Positions 6,464 through 13,850 of a stretch of 19,762 nt of DNA are shown here, piece after piece. Position numbers and translations under genes: made by a program. This DNA comes from Bacillota bacterium. Its GTDB lineage: Bacteria; Bacillota; Limnochordia; Darwinibacteriales; Darwinibacteriaceae. The stretch covers positions 1 through 19,762 of the forward strand of contig JAAZLY010000002.1 in the NCBI GenBank assembly GCA_012799115.1, given 5' to 3'. The notes under the pieces are model-generated. The model saw only the letters and a program-made list of their open reading frames with translations. It searched no databases and had not been told where the DNA came from. Positions within the stretch are counted from its first letter, which is position 1. Each line of letters begins with the position of its first letter.

Positions 6464-8083
6464 CTACCAGACGGAGACCATGCCATCCACACGGCTTTCG
6501 GTGCCGCCGATGAGAGTTCCATCGTCTGTCCGACAGATGATCTGTCCCCGACCATAACCTAGATTTCCCTCGGTTACCTGGATCTCATGACCCATCTCTT
6601 GCAGTTCCCGTACGATCGACGCAGGTACCGTATTCTCCAGATGTACCTGCTTGCCAGTCATCCACTGAAAACGAGGAGCATCCAGTGCTGCTTGGGGACT
6701 ATGGCCAAAATCAGCTAGATTCATCACAACCTGCACATGGCCTTGGGGTTGCATAAACCCACCCATGACTCCAAAGGGTCCAAGGGGTTTGCCATCTTTC
6801 GTTAGAAAACCAGGAATAATGGTATGATAAGGTCTCTTACCAGGGGCTAGACAATTAGGATGCCCAGGATCAAAGGAGAAGTTATAGCCCCGATTCTGAA
6901 GGGCAATACCCGTGCCTGGAACCACGAGGCCGGAGCCAAATCCCATGTAATTGCTCTGGATCAAGGAAACCATGTTTCCTTCACTGTCCGCAGTGGTTAG
7001 ATACACTGTTCCTCCCTTGGTCTCTTCAACCCGGGACGGTACCAGAGCCTTATCTCCAATCAATCTCCGTCTTTCGTCAGCCCATCCTTGGGAGAGAAGA
7101 TCGGTCACACTAACGTCCATATATTTAAGATCCGTAACAGAAGACTGTGCATCGGCGAAAGCCAATTTCAAGGCTTCAATTTGACGGTGGTAGGTTAGAG
7201 GACTATGTTTATCCTCCCTAGAAAAGTCAAATCCCTTGAGGATGTTCAAGGCCATAAGAGCTACAATGCCCTGGCCATTGGGGGGTATTTCCCACACTTC
7301 AAGACCCCGGTATTCTGTGGAAATGGGTTCTACCCATTCCGCCTGATAACCAGCTAAGTCTTCTGCTCGAAGATAGCCTCCATACTTTCTCGAAAACGCA
7401 TCGATTTGCTCTGCAATCTCGCCTCGATAGAAAGCCTCACCCATGGTTTCAGCAATTTGTCTGAGGGTCTTAGCATGATTTTCCAGTCGTATGGGCTCGC
7501 CAGGACGGGGAGCTCTTCCTTGGGGAGCGAAAGTCTTAAACCACTCGCTAAACTCCTCACCATCAAGATTCTGGGAGAAAATCTCAAAGGCCCGATTCCA
7601 GCCCTGAGCCAAGAAGGGGGAAACGGAGTAACCTTCTTCTGCATAGGAAATGGCAGGCGCAAAGACCTCGGTTAGGGGTAAGCGGCCAAATCGCTTGGCA
7701 AGGGCAACCCAGCCTGCAACGATTCCTGGTACATTCACTGGCACAAAGCCATACTTAGGGATTTCTGTATGCCCCGCTCTCTCTAAGGCGGCAAGGGAGA
7801 TCCCCCGTGGAGATGGGCCACTGGCGTTTAAGCCATAGAGTTTCCCCTGATAAGCCACAATAGCGAAGGCATCTCCGCCGATACCATTGACATTGGGCTC
7901 GCATACTGTCAAGCAAGCGGCCGCCGCTAGACTAGCGTCAATGGCGTTACCACCCTTTTTCAGCATCTCCAAGCCAGCTTGAGCCGCAAGTGCATTGGAC
8001 GTTGCTACCATGCCGCGCCTGGCATAAGCAGAAAAGCGTTCCGTTCGATACGACGTCTCTAGACTGTGTAAGTTCAGTACCAT
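6464..8083 (-). CDS. Gamma-glutamyltransferase / glutathione hydrolase family, YwrD-like, cytosolic
   Basis: A 539-residue Ntn-hydrolase of the gamma-glutamyltranspeptidase family, which cleaves or transfers gamma-glutamyl groups. The predicted autoprocessing nucleophile is T359 in KGGTVYLTTADSEGN. Downstream are MVSLIQSNYMGFGSG, the GVMGGFMQPQGHVQ substrate-site glycines and the PRFQW motif. The N-terminal half has GGNAIDASLAAA and NGIGGDAF. It lacks a signal peptide, unlike secreted Ggt, and the YxxxTTAD context resembles Bacillus YwrD, so it is probably intracellular. ATG 8083 is preceded by TAGGAGTT, which overlaps the stop of the MATE gene 11 bases away. It ends 35 bases before the cysteine desulfurase gene. 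A link to selenium (seleno-glutathione or gamma-glutamyl conjugates) is possible but only suggested by position. Confidence 0.88.
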   Translation of the reverse strand: MVLNLHSLETSYRTERFSAYARRGMVATSNALAAQAGLEMLKKGGNAIDASLAAAACLTVCEPNVNGIGGDAFAIVAYQGKLYGLNASGPSPRGISLAALERAGHTEIPKYGFVPVNVPGIVAGWVALAKRFGRLPLTEVFAPAISYAEEGYSVSPFLAQGWNRAFEIFSQNLDGEEFSEWFKTFAPQGRAPRPGEPIRLENHAKTLRQIAETMGEAFYRGEIAEQIDAFSRKYGGYLRAEDLAGYQAEWVEPISTEYRGLEVWEIPPNGQGIVALMALNILKGFDFSREDKHSPLTYHRQIEALKLAFADAQSSVTDLKYMDVSVTDLLSQGWADERRRLIGDKALVPSRVEETKGGTVYLTTADSEGNMVSLIQSNYMGFGSGLVVPGTGIALQNRGYNFSFDPGHPNCLAPGKRPYHTIIPGFLTKDGKPLGPFGVMGGFMQPQGHVQVVMNLADFGHSPQAALDAPRFQWMTGKQVHLENTVPASIVRELQEMGHEIQVTEGNLGYGRGQIICRTDDGTLIGGTESRVDGMVSVW

Positions 8084-8094
8084 GCTATCAACTC

Positions 8095-9471
8095 CTAGGC
8101 TGCACGTTCTATCCGTAGATCAAGCATTTCTCGATTCGAGTTCATGAAACGTAGATACCAAGCACTTAAGACGACACCCTTGAGGATGCTGGAGATGCTT
8201 ATAGCCCACCAAACCCCATCAAGCCCCAATGCAGTGGCTGAGAGGATCAGGGCGGCTGGAACTCGCAAAAAGTTAAGACTAATACCCACGAGCGAAGGGG
8301 GAGCAGTCCTGCCCAGGCCGATAAAGGCGCCAGAGGTGAGGATCTCAACTGCCTGGGGTAGCTGGGATATCCCTATGATCTTCAAATACGATGCACCAAG
8401 CGCGATCACTTCTGGTTCGGGAATAAAGATGCCAAAGAGATGTTCGGCACCAAGGGTAAGCAATAGGGTAGCAAAGGTTCCAATGGCAGCCACAATCCCT
8501 AGACCCACAAAGTAGCCGCGGTACACCCTTTGCCCGAGTTTCGCGCCATAGTTCTGGCCTGTAAAGGCACTCATCGCTGACTGAAAACCGCCAGCTGTGA
8601 GCCAGGAGATCTGTTCGATTTGTCCTCCTACTCGTTGCACCGCGATGGCCATGGGCCCCCAATCAGAAATGATCCGGGCGATTGTCATGGAAATCAAGGT
8701 GAAAAAGGCGCTCTGTAGCGACATGGGAAGTCCCATCTTGAACATCTTTGCAACATAGGCCCAATCAGGTTTGGTGAAGAAGTTGAGATGGGCAAAAAGC
8801 TCAGGTCTCTTGCGCGCTTCCAAGACAAAAAGGGATGTGGCCGTCATCTGCGCAATGACAGTTGCAATGGCCGCTCCACTCACCCCAAGTGCAGGAAAGG
8901 GTCCGAGTCCAAAAATCATGACTGGATCTAGAATGATATTAACAACCAAGCCCACTGCATTGATGCGAAATGGCGTTGTACTATCTCCTGAGCCATTAAA
9001 AATGGCTGTGAATATGGGGTTTGTAGCAAAAAAGACAAAGCCTAGGGCAATAATGAGTAAGTAATCATTAGCCATGCCTTGAATCTCCGGCCCAAGCTGG
9101 TAGAATCCTAGCAGCGGCTGGCGGAACGCAACGATCACTGCTCCATACAACAAAATGAGTGCAATAATCAGTTGGAGGCTGTGACGAACAGCCCTTGTTA
9201 CACCTTCTTGTTCCTTCCGCCCCATGGATTGGGCAACGCCCACCTCAGCGCCAATTCTAGGGATGATAATAAAGGCGTTAGCTAACCAAGTGAAGAAACC
9301 GACTGTGCCAACTGCGGCCACTGCGCCTGAGCCTAGACGTCCCACCCAGATCATATCGATAAACCCATAGGCCATTTGAACGAAGGAAGTTCCAATAATG
9401 GGCATAGCTAGTTTCGTTAGTGCTTTGAGAATGCTGCCTTCTGTTAGTACAATTGATTTGCTCTTGCTCAT
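8095..9471 (-). CDS. MATE-family efflux transporter
   Basis: A 458-residue polytopic protein with the MATE layout: two repeated halves of about six helices. The first half starts at KLAMPIIGTSFVQMAYGFIDMIWVGRLGSGAVAAVG, with the typical D in the first helix pair and the IFNGSGDSTTP loop. The second half starts near FKMGLPMSLQSAFFTLISM. MATE proteins expel organic cations, drugs or metabolites using Na+ or H+ gradients; the substrate is unknown. I chose ATG at 9471, which has GGAG seven bases upstream, over a TTG 11 codons earlier that adds charged residues before the family start. It lies between the APH-like kinase gene (about 90-base gap) and the gamma-glutamyltransferase gene (11-base gap). 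Confidence 0.92.
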   Translation of the reverse strand: MSKSKSIVLTEGSILKALTKLAMPIIGTSFVQMAYGFIDMIWVGRLGSGAVAAVGTVGFFTWLANAFIIIPRIGAEVGVAQSMGRKEQEGVTRAVRHSLQLIIALILLYGAVIVAFRQPLLGFYQLGPEIQGMANDYLLIIALGFVFFATNPIFTAIFNGSGDSTTPFRINAVGLVVNIILDPVMIFGLGPFPALGVSGAAIATVIAQMTATSLFVLEARKRPELFAHLNFFTKPDWAYVAKMFKMGLPMSLQSAFFTLISMTIARIISDWGPMAIAVQRVGGQIEQISWLTAGGFQSAMSAFTGQNYGAKLGQRVYRGYFVGLGIVAAIGTFATLLLTLGAEHLFGIFIPEPEVIALGASYLKIIGISQLPQAVEILTSGAFIGLGRTAPPSLVGISLNFLRVPAALILSATALGLDGVWWAISISSILKGVVLSAWYLRFMNSNREMLDLRIERAA

Positions 9472-9563
9472 GAATCGTCTCCGCTCTACTGGTCTTTGCT
9501 CCAAAGTACTTCTCGTTTGCTTGTTCTGTTCCTCTATTTCATGGCAGGGTATGAGTGGAATCG

Positions 9564-10493
9564 CTATTCACCCAGCTGCGAGCGGAGGAGCCTAACTCCC
9601 TCCAGGTAATATGTATAATTGACCTCCTTGGACCAGGAGCAAATGCCTAGACCACGGAAAAGACTGTAAAAGTCCCTCTTGGCCAAGAGCCTGTCCATGT
9701 CAATGATCTGCGATGTCTCATAGCCCGCGCGAAAACGACTCGCAAGGGCCTTGTCCCGCTCTAACATGGGTAGGTAAACAGCGATCAGTTCTTCATGTTT
9801 GTCGGTTGGCACGCTTTGTTCAAAGTCAATCACGGCCTTAAGAGAATATGTGCCGCCGCCTTCCGAAACCAAAATGTTCCGTGGGCCAAAGTCGTTATGG
9901 CACAGAGTTGCCACCGGTTCCTCGTCAAATGCATCCAACATGGCCAAGAACTTTGACTCAGCTTCCTTCATCAATAGAGGATGATCATGTTCCACGGTAT
10001 GAAGTTCTGTCAAAATCTTTGCTGCCAAGTGGGAAAAGTATGCTTTGAAGGTCTTAAAGCCATAGACACTACGGCCATCTTCGTCCATGCTTCCGAAGAA
10101 ATCGAGTTCATACTGATGAATCAAGCCTAATTGTCGACCCATGTCGAAATAGATGGCCTCACGCTTATCTTTCGGAAGCGTATCATCAACTCGGCTCAGA
10201 AGTTCCCCTTCAATAAAATCGTATAGTAGCCATTCTAAGCCACTCTCAAATACGCCATAATCTACAATCCTCGGAGCCAGCACCTCGGTACCTGCGAAAC
10301 GCCTTAAGTTGGCGACTTCCCGATTCCACCGATCCTTCTTGTAGTAGAGCTTTAGAACATAAGCCCTTTCCTTACAGACAAGTTTGTAGACCAGATGACG
10401 TTTGAGCTCATGGTTGCCAATGGGCTCAAAAGTGCAAATCGGTCCTATAACCGGCATAAGCCAGTCCCTTAGCTCTGCAAAACCCACATTCAT
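9564..10493 (-). CDS. APH-family phosphotransferase (choline/aminoglycoside kinase fold)
   Basis: A 309-residue kinase-fold protein. Visible elements are a lysine in the beta-strand YVLKLYYKK (K48), the linker LLYDFIEGE (90-97), the catalytic loop CHNDFGPRNILV with D201 and N206, and the metal-binding D223 in VIDFEQSVPTDK. The family phosphorylates small hydroxyl compounds such as aminoglycosides, choline, homoserine, fructosamines and macrolides; the substrate cannot be assigned. I chose ATG at 10493, with AAGGG about eight bases upstream. A GTG three codons earlier is less well spaced. It precedes the MATE exporter gene in the same direction, a pairing seen in self-protection settings but also explicable by chance. 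Confident fold, unknown substrate. Confidence 0.85.
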   Translation of the reverse strand: MNVGFAELRDWLMPVIGPICTFEPIGNHELKRHLVYKLVCKERAYVLKLYYKKDRWNREVANLRRFAGTEVLAPRIVDYGVFESGLEWLLYDFIEGELLSRVDDTLPKDKREAIYFDMGRQLGLIHQYELDFFGSMDEDGRSVYGFKTFKAYFSHLAAKILTELHTVEHDHPLLMKEAESKFLAMLDAFDEEPVATLCHNDFGPRNILVSEGGGTYSLKAVIDFEQSVPTDKHEELIAVYLPMLERDKALASRFRAGYETSQIIDMDRLLAKRDFYSLFRGLGICSWSKEVNYTYYLEGVRLLRSQLGE

Positions 10494-10544
10494 CACATTC
10501 ACCCTTATTCTGCAACTAAGACTATTCCCTGAGCCAATCTCTGG

Positions 10545-11036
10545 CTAGCTCTTGACTGTAAGTCGACTGGCCAATCGAGCGATATTTCCTTCCGAGATCT
10601 GCGATTCACTCCGTTTCACTTTGGCCACCAAACGTACGATCAGCCGAAAGGCAAACCCCATTTTCTCCAACTGATAGGCATAGCCAAAATGCTCGCAAGC
10701 GACGGCATGATCGATCAATTGTCGGTCAAACGCACCGTTCAACTGGGCTTCAAACTGATCTGCATTACCGCAACATAAGAATAGGGCTAGCTTCTTGCCG
10801 AGTAGAATGTCTGCGTTATCGGCACAGAACGTTTTTACGGGGGCTTCCATATTGCCTGCATAGATCGGCCCGCCAACTACAATGGCATCATACGTCTCGA
10901 GATCATCTGGGCGCTCCTTGCCAAGATCAACTAAGGCCACATCTTCTCCCCTTAACTCGTTTCTAAGCATGTTAACGCACGTTTCTGTACAACCAAACTT
11001 GGAGGTGTAAGCTATCAATACCCTCACTTTCCTCAT
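10545..11036 (-). CDS. Flavodoxin-domain protein (HemG/Flavodoxin_5-like)
   Basis: A 163-residue flavodoxin-like protein. The FMN phosphate loop is AYTSKFGCTETC (residues 9-20), followed by the alternating fold with IVVGGPIYAGN (52-62) and LFLCCGNAD (84-92). The length and the YTSKFG start resemble menaquinone-dependent protoporphyrinogen oxidase (HemG-like) proteins, but no haem genes are nearby, so a generic redox role is safer. ATG 11036 sits directly against an AAGAGGAG site. GTG 11027, three codons downstream and nine bases from that site, may be the true start. The gene lies 18 bases after the alpha/beta hydrolase gene. Confidence 0.8.
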   Translation of the reverse strand: MRKVRVLIAYTSKFGCTETCVNMLRNELRGEDVALVDLGKERPDDLETYDAIVVGGPIYAGNMEAPVKTFCADNADILLGKKLALFLCCGNADQFEAQLNGAFDRQLIDHAVACEHFGYAYQLEKMGFAFRLIVRLVAKVKRSESQISEGNIARLASRLTVKS

Positions 11037-11054
11037 CTCCTCTTCTTGATCCCG

Positions 11055-11999
11055 TTACAGGCTGGCATTTGGGCCAAAATTGGCCTCGAGGAAGTCTAAC
11101 ACACGTTGGGCATATTCCAGGTCGTTTTCAGGGTGGAGAAAATCTATTGTGATTAGATGCTCATCCCCTGGACGGGTCCAAGTCTCCACGTGACTCGGCG
11201 CTTTCTGCAAGATTCGTTCAAGATTTCCGTAGGATACCTGTGAATCCTCAAGGGAGTGAATCAGCAAGGCTGGTCGGTTTCCCAAATTGCCGATCTGCTT
11301 CTTCGGGTAGATGTCCGCCCTCTTCCAACCAAACTTCAGCAAGGTATAGAGTTTGACAAAGGGCTCTTGGATTTTGGTCAAGAATCTTGGGGCACCCATA
11401 GCCGTCATATTCTCCGCAAAGACATCCTCCCACGAAGAGTAGGCTGACATGCTTACAAGCCCCGCAATCTCAGGAATCTGTCCAATGGAGTTTATTGCCA
11501 CAGCGCCTCCCATGGACAGACCATAGACAATAATGGGGAGATCCTGGTACATCTCTTGGCCCCGGATGTAGTCCACTACAGCCTGGGTATCCATGGTCTC
11601 CAAATAACCTAGGGAAATCACATTGCCTTCGCTCTTGCCATGGGCCCTCGTGTCGTAAAGGACCGATGCGTAGCCATGTTCGCGAAACAGCTTTGCATGG
11701 CCAAAAAAGGCTGTCACAGACGGATTGTGAATACCCGAGATAAAGATGATCACCCCTTTGGGGTCATCGGCCTCAACTTCGAAGGCAGAAATCGCATATC
11801 CATCCGCCGTTCGCAGAGTCAACTCGGCGGACTCTAAAGCAAAATCTTCGGCTCTATAGACCGTTTGGAAATCAACATGCATGTTAATCATATCGCCCAT
11901 AACCAAGGGTGGTATTGCAGCAAAAGTACCTACCCCCAACAGGAGAAGCCCTAGCAAGATCCAACGTAGAATGTTCCGTTTCTTAGATCGCTTTCTCAT
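11055..11999 (-). CDS. Membrane-anchored alpha/beta hydrolase (serine hydrolase)
   Basis: A 314-residue protein with a basic N-terminus (MRKRSKKRN) and one hydrophobic helix (about residues 10-34), so the catalytic domain is probably held on the outer face of the cytoplasmic membrane. The alpha/beta hydrolase core shows SGIHNPS (88-94, oxyanion region), YDTRAHGKSEG (115-125), the nucleophile elbow YGLSMGGA with S162, D252 (HSLEDSQ) and H281 (GDEHLI), giving a complete triad. Relatives include esterases, lipases and acylaminoacyl peptidases; the substrate is unknown. ATG 11999 is chosen because GGAGGT lies six bases upstream. A longer reading back to 12128 would run through an intrinsic terminator and lacks family sequence. 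Probably the first gene of a run with the flavodoxin and kinase genes. Confidence 0.85.
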   Translation of the reverse strand: MRKRSKKRNILRWILLGLLLLGVGTFAAIPPLVMGDMINMHVDFQTVYRAEDFALESAELTLRTADGYAISAFEVEADDPKGVIIFISGIHNPSVTAFFGHAKLFREHGYASVLYDTRAHGKSEGNVISLGYLETMDTQAVVDYIRGQEMYQDLPIIVYGLSMGGAVAINSIGQIPEIAGLVSMSAYSSWEDVFAENMTAMGAPRFLTKIQEPFVKLYTLLKFGWKRADIYPKKQIGNLGNRPALLIHSLEDSQVSYGNLERILQKAPSHVETWTRPGDEHLITIDFLHPENDLEYAQRVLDFLEANFGPNASL

Positions 12000-12060
12000 T
12001 CCCATACCTCCATAGGCGATTTTATGCTGGCTGGCCTGCGAAATCCTATTTTTCAAACGG

Positions 12061-12082
12061 AAAAAAGTCCCCCACTGGGGGA
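12061..12082 (-). terminator. Intrinsic terminator in the leader of the hydrolase gene
   Basis: The minus strand reads TCCCCC-AGT-GGGGGA, then C and six T. This is a compact GC-rich stem with a U-tract, pointing toward the hydrolase gene 62 bases downstream. It may back up the terminator after the lipoprotein gene, or act as an attenuator. No T-run follows it on the plus strand. Confidence 0.7.
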
Positions 12083-12191
12083 ACCAAGCTCGGCAATGTC
12101 CAAGGACTGATATAGGTACGGAGTACAAAAACCTAGTTTGTGCAACTATTCACTTCTGCTAAAAATGCCAGTTCTCCTTCCCGAGCGTAAC

Positions 12192-12223
12192 AAAAGACAC
12201 CGGGAGACAAAACTCCCGGTGCC
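12192..12223 (-). terminator. Terminator at the end of the malEFG-lipoprotein run
   Basis: Nine perfect base pairs (CACCGGGAG at 12198-12206, CTCCCGGTG at 12213-12221) surround a six-base loop, extended by one G-U and one G-C pair. On the minus strand TTTTG follows. It begins 20 bases after the lipoprotein stop codon. Confidence 0.8.
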
Positions 12224-12242
12224 TCGATTGCCTATCATTCAG

Positions 12243-12911
12243 CTATTCGACGACCCCGATAACCACTAGGCCATCATAGTATGCGACATCGCGAACCACG
12301 TCACTGAGACGGATTTCTATGACATCTCGCCGGGCCATTTCAAAAATTTCCTCGTAGGCGATGGGAACTCCATCGGCATAGACGCCCTGGAGGTAAGCGA
12401 GAACGTCACCCCGAGTGTCATTGTACAACTTCATGGTAAATGTGAAATCTTCGATGGAAGCAGACTCCCAGAGTTGTTCGGCAAAAGCATTAAACAGTAC
12501 ATCGAGTTTATCACTGTTTAGGGCAAGTCCAAAACCTGCACTACCGTCCTCCATATCCACAACAACAATGCCTACCGCATCTTCACTCTCCCAGAACTGA
12601 TCATACTCTTCAAGGACCAAGATAGGGACCTTCACGTCAACCGACACATAGGTGGTATAATCTTGACTTGTCGTTCTCGCGTTCTTGGCATCCCTAAAGT
12701 TAGCCTCCAACAGCTCAATCAACTCATCATTATACTCATCACCGGGGGACTCTACGGAAATCGTAGACGACGTAAACAGGGGTTCTTCTACTCCTTCAAC
12801 AATCTCAAAGATGTCCTGCACATACACATCGGTACTAATACTACCGCCACATCCAGTCAAGAGCAACGCCAATAGCAACAAACCAGTGGTACATAGTTTC
12901 TTGGACAACAT
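12243..12911 (-). CDS. Lipoprotein of unknown function
   Basis: A 222-residue protein with a clear lipoprotein signal: MLSKK, a leucine-rich helix and the lipobox L18-T19-G20-C21, so it should be lipidated at C21. The mature part is rich in acidic residues and has no motif I recognise. It alternates strand-like segments (YVSVDVKVPILVLEEY, AVGIVVVDMEDG, VVIGVVE), suggesting a compact beta-rich domain. ATG 12911 has AAGGGGGT six bases upstream. It lies 81 bases after malG, separated by a near-perfect 22-base palindrome, and is followed by a terminator. It may therefore be the last cistron of the sugar-import operon or a separately controlled gene. Function not assigned. Confidence 0.8.
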   Translation of the reverse strand: MLSKKLCTTGLLLLALLLTGCGGSISTDVYVQDIFEIVEGVEEPLFTSSTISVESPGDEYNDELIELLEANFRDAKNARTTSQDYTTYVSVDVKVPILVLEEYDQFWESEDAVGIVVVDMEDGSAGFGLALNSDKLDVLFNAFAEQLWESASIEDFTFTMKLYNDTRGDVLAYLQGVYADGVPIAYEEIFEMARRDVIEIRLSDVVRDVAYYDGLVVIGVVE

Positions 12912-12928
12912 GTTAAGACCCCCTTACC

Positions 12929-12950
12929 AGAATTGTTCTAGAACCATTCT
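12929..12950 (-). promoter_or_regulatory. 22-base near-perfect palindrome before the lipoprotein gene
   Basis: The arms match at 10 of 11 positions around the centre GTTCTAGAAC; the single mismatched pair is at the sixth base of each arm. It ends four bases before the ribosome-site region of the lipoprotein gene. The symmetry suits an operator for a dimeric repressor. It could also fold as an RNA hairpin masking translation. No T-run follows, so it is not a terminator. Confidence 0.45.
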
Positions 12951-12992
12951 GCAAGGAGGTCGAAAATCCTTCTTTTGCCAATATCGACTTGG

Positions 12993-13850
12993 TTAGCCCT
13001 TTACAGCTCCACTGGTCAGGCCTGATACCAAATACTTCTGCAAGAACATGAACAAAATTACGATCGGGAGTGCACCTAAGACTGAGGCTGCTGCAAAGAC
13101 ACCCCAGCGACTCGCATATTGATCTTGAATAAAGAGCTGCAGACCCACAGCCAGAGTATACTTCTCGCTTGAGCTAATCAGAACACTAGCGAAAATGAAC
13201 TCCGAGTAGGTCCCAATAAATTGGAGCAAAAAGATCACCGCCAAGATCGGTCTGGCCAAAGGTAGGATGATCATGTAGTAAGCCTGAAAGGGTGATGCAC
13301 CATCAATCATGGCCGACTCTTCTAGTGAAGTAGGAATGGTGTCAAAGTAACCCTTCATCAGCCAAGCATTAACCCCCATAGCTCCACCTAGATAAACCAG
13401 AATCAGCCCTGCGTGGGTGTTGATTCCTAGCGATGGAATGAGTTTACCTATGCTGAGAACTAGAAGGTAAATGGAAACCGCAGCCAACATTTGGGGAAAG
13501 ACCTGAACTAGAAGGGCGGCAAACAAACCCTGTCGGCGGCCCTTAAAGCGGAACCTGGAGAAGGCATAGGCTGCCAGCGAGGTCATCACCACTACCAGTG
13601 CAGATGTAGTCAAACCAATAACGATGGAGTTTTTGATCCAAAGGGCAATCGGGTACTGCTCACTGACAAACACCTCTTTATAGTTGACCAGACTCGCATT
13701 ACGAGGAATAATACTCTGGCCGACCAAGGTATTGGCTGGATTAAAGGAAGCAGAGATTACCCATAAGATGGGGAACAAAGCAAAGATGAGAAACACCCAC
13801 AACACGGCATGACGCCAGAGACCTCTAAAAAACGTGTGTTTTCTATACAT
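12993..13850 (-). CDS. Sugar ABC transporter permease, MalG-like
   Basis: A 285-residue inner-membrane permease with about six helices. The cytoplasmic coupling motif (EAA loop) is visible as EESAMIDGASPFQAYYMIILPLARP (residues 177-201, here beginning E-E-S-A), the contact point for the ATPase subunit. Family-typical segments are the N-terminal helix followed by ISASFNP, and SLAAYAFSRFRFKGR (91-105). It pairs with the MalF-like gene just upstream, whose end overlaps this start (ATG 13850) by eight bases. Maltose/maltodextrin transport is the best guess because the partner has a MalF-type extracytoplasmic domain, but related systems carry other oligosaccharides. No malK lies in the window, so a shared or remote ATPase is needed. 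Confidence 0.9.
   Translation of the reverse strand: MYRKHTFFRGLWRHAVLWVFLIFALFPILWVISASFNPANTLVGQSIIPRNASLVNYKEVFVSEQYPIALWIKNSIVIGLTTSALVVVMTSLAAYAFSRFRFKGRRQGLFAALLVQVFPQMLAAVSIYLLVLSIGKLIPSLGINTHAGLILVYLGGAMGVNAWLMKGYFDTIPTSLEESAMIDGASPFQAYYMIILPLARPILAVIFLLQFIGTYSEFIFASVLISSSEKYTLAVGLQLFIQDQYASRWGVFAAASVLGALPIVILFMFLQKYLVSGLTSGAVKG

Noticed and set aside
8144..8515. 123-codon plus-strand frame inside the MATE gene
   Set aside because: It is a shadow of a membrane-protein gene, with a basic, low-complexity translation and no ribosome site noted.
10533..10547. AGCCA/TGGCT inverted repeat at the end of the flavodoxin gene as a terminator
   Set aside because: Only five base pairs, overlapping the stop codon, with no T-run on the minus strand.
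11055..12128. Alpha/beta hydrolase starting at 12128 (357 residues)
   Set aside because: The extra 43 codons run through an intrinsic terminator and precede the GGAGGT site that serves ATG 11999; the basic-plus-helix N-terminus fits the shorter form.
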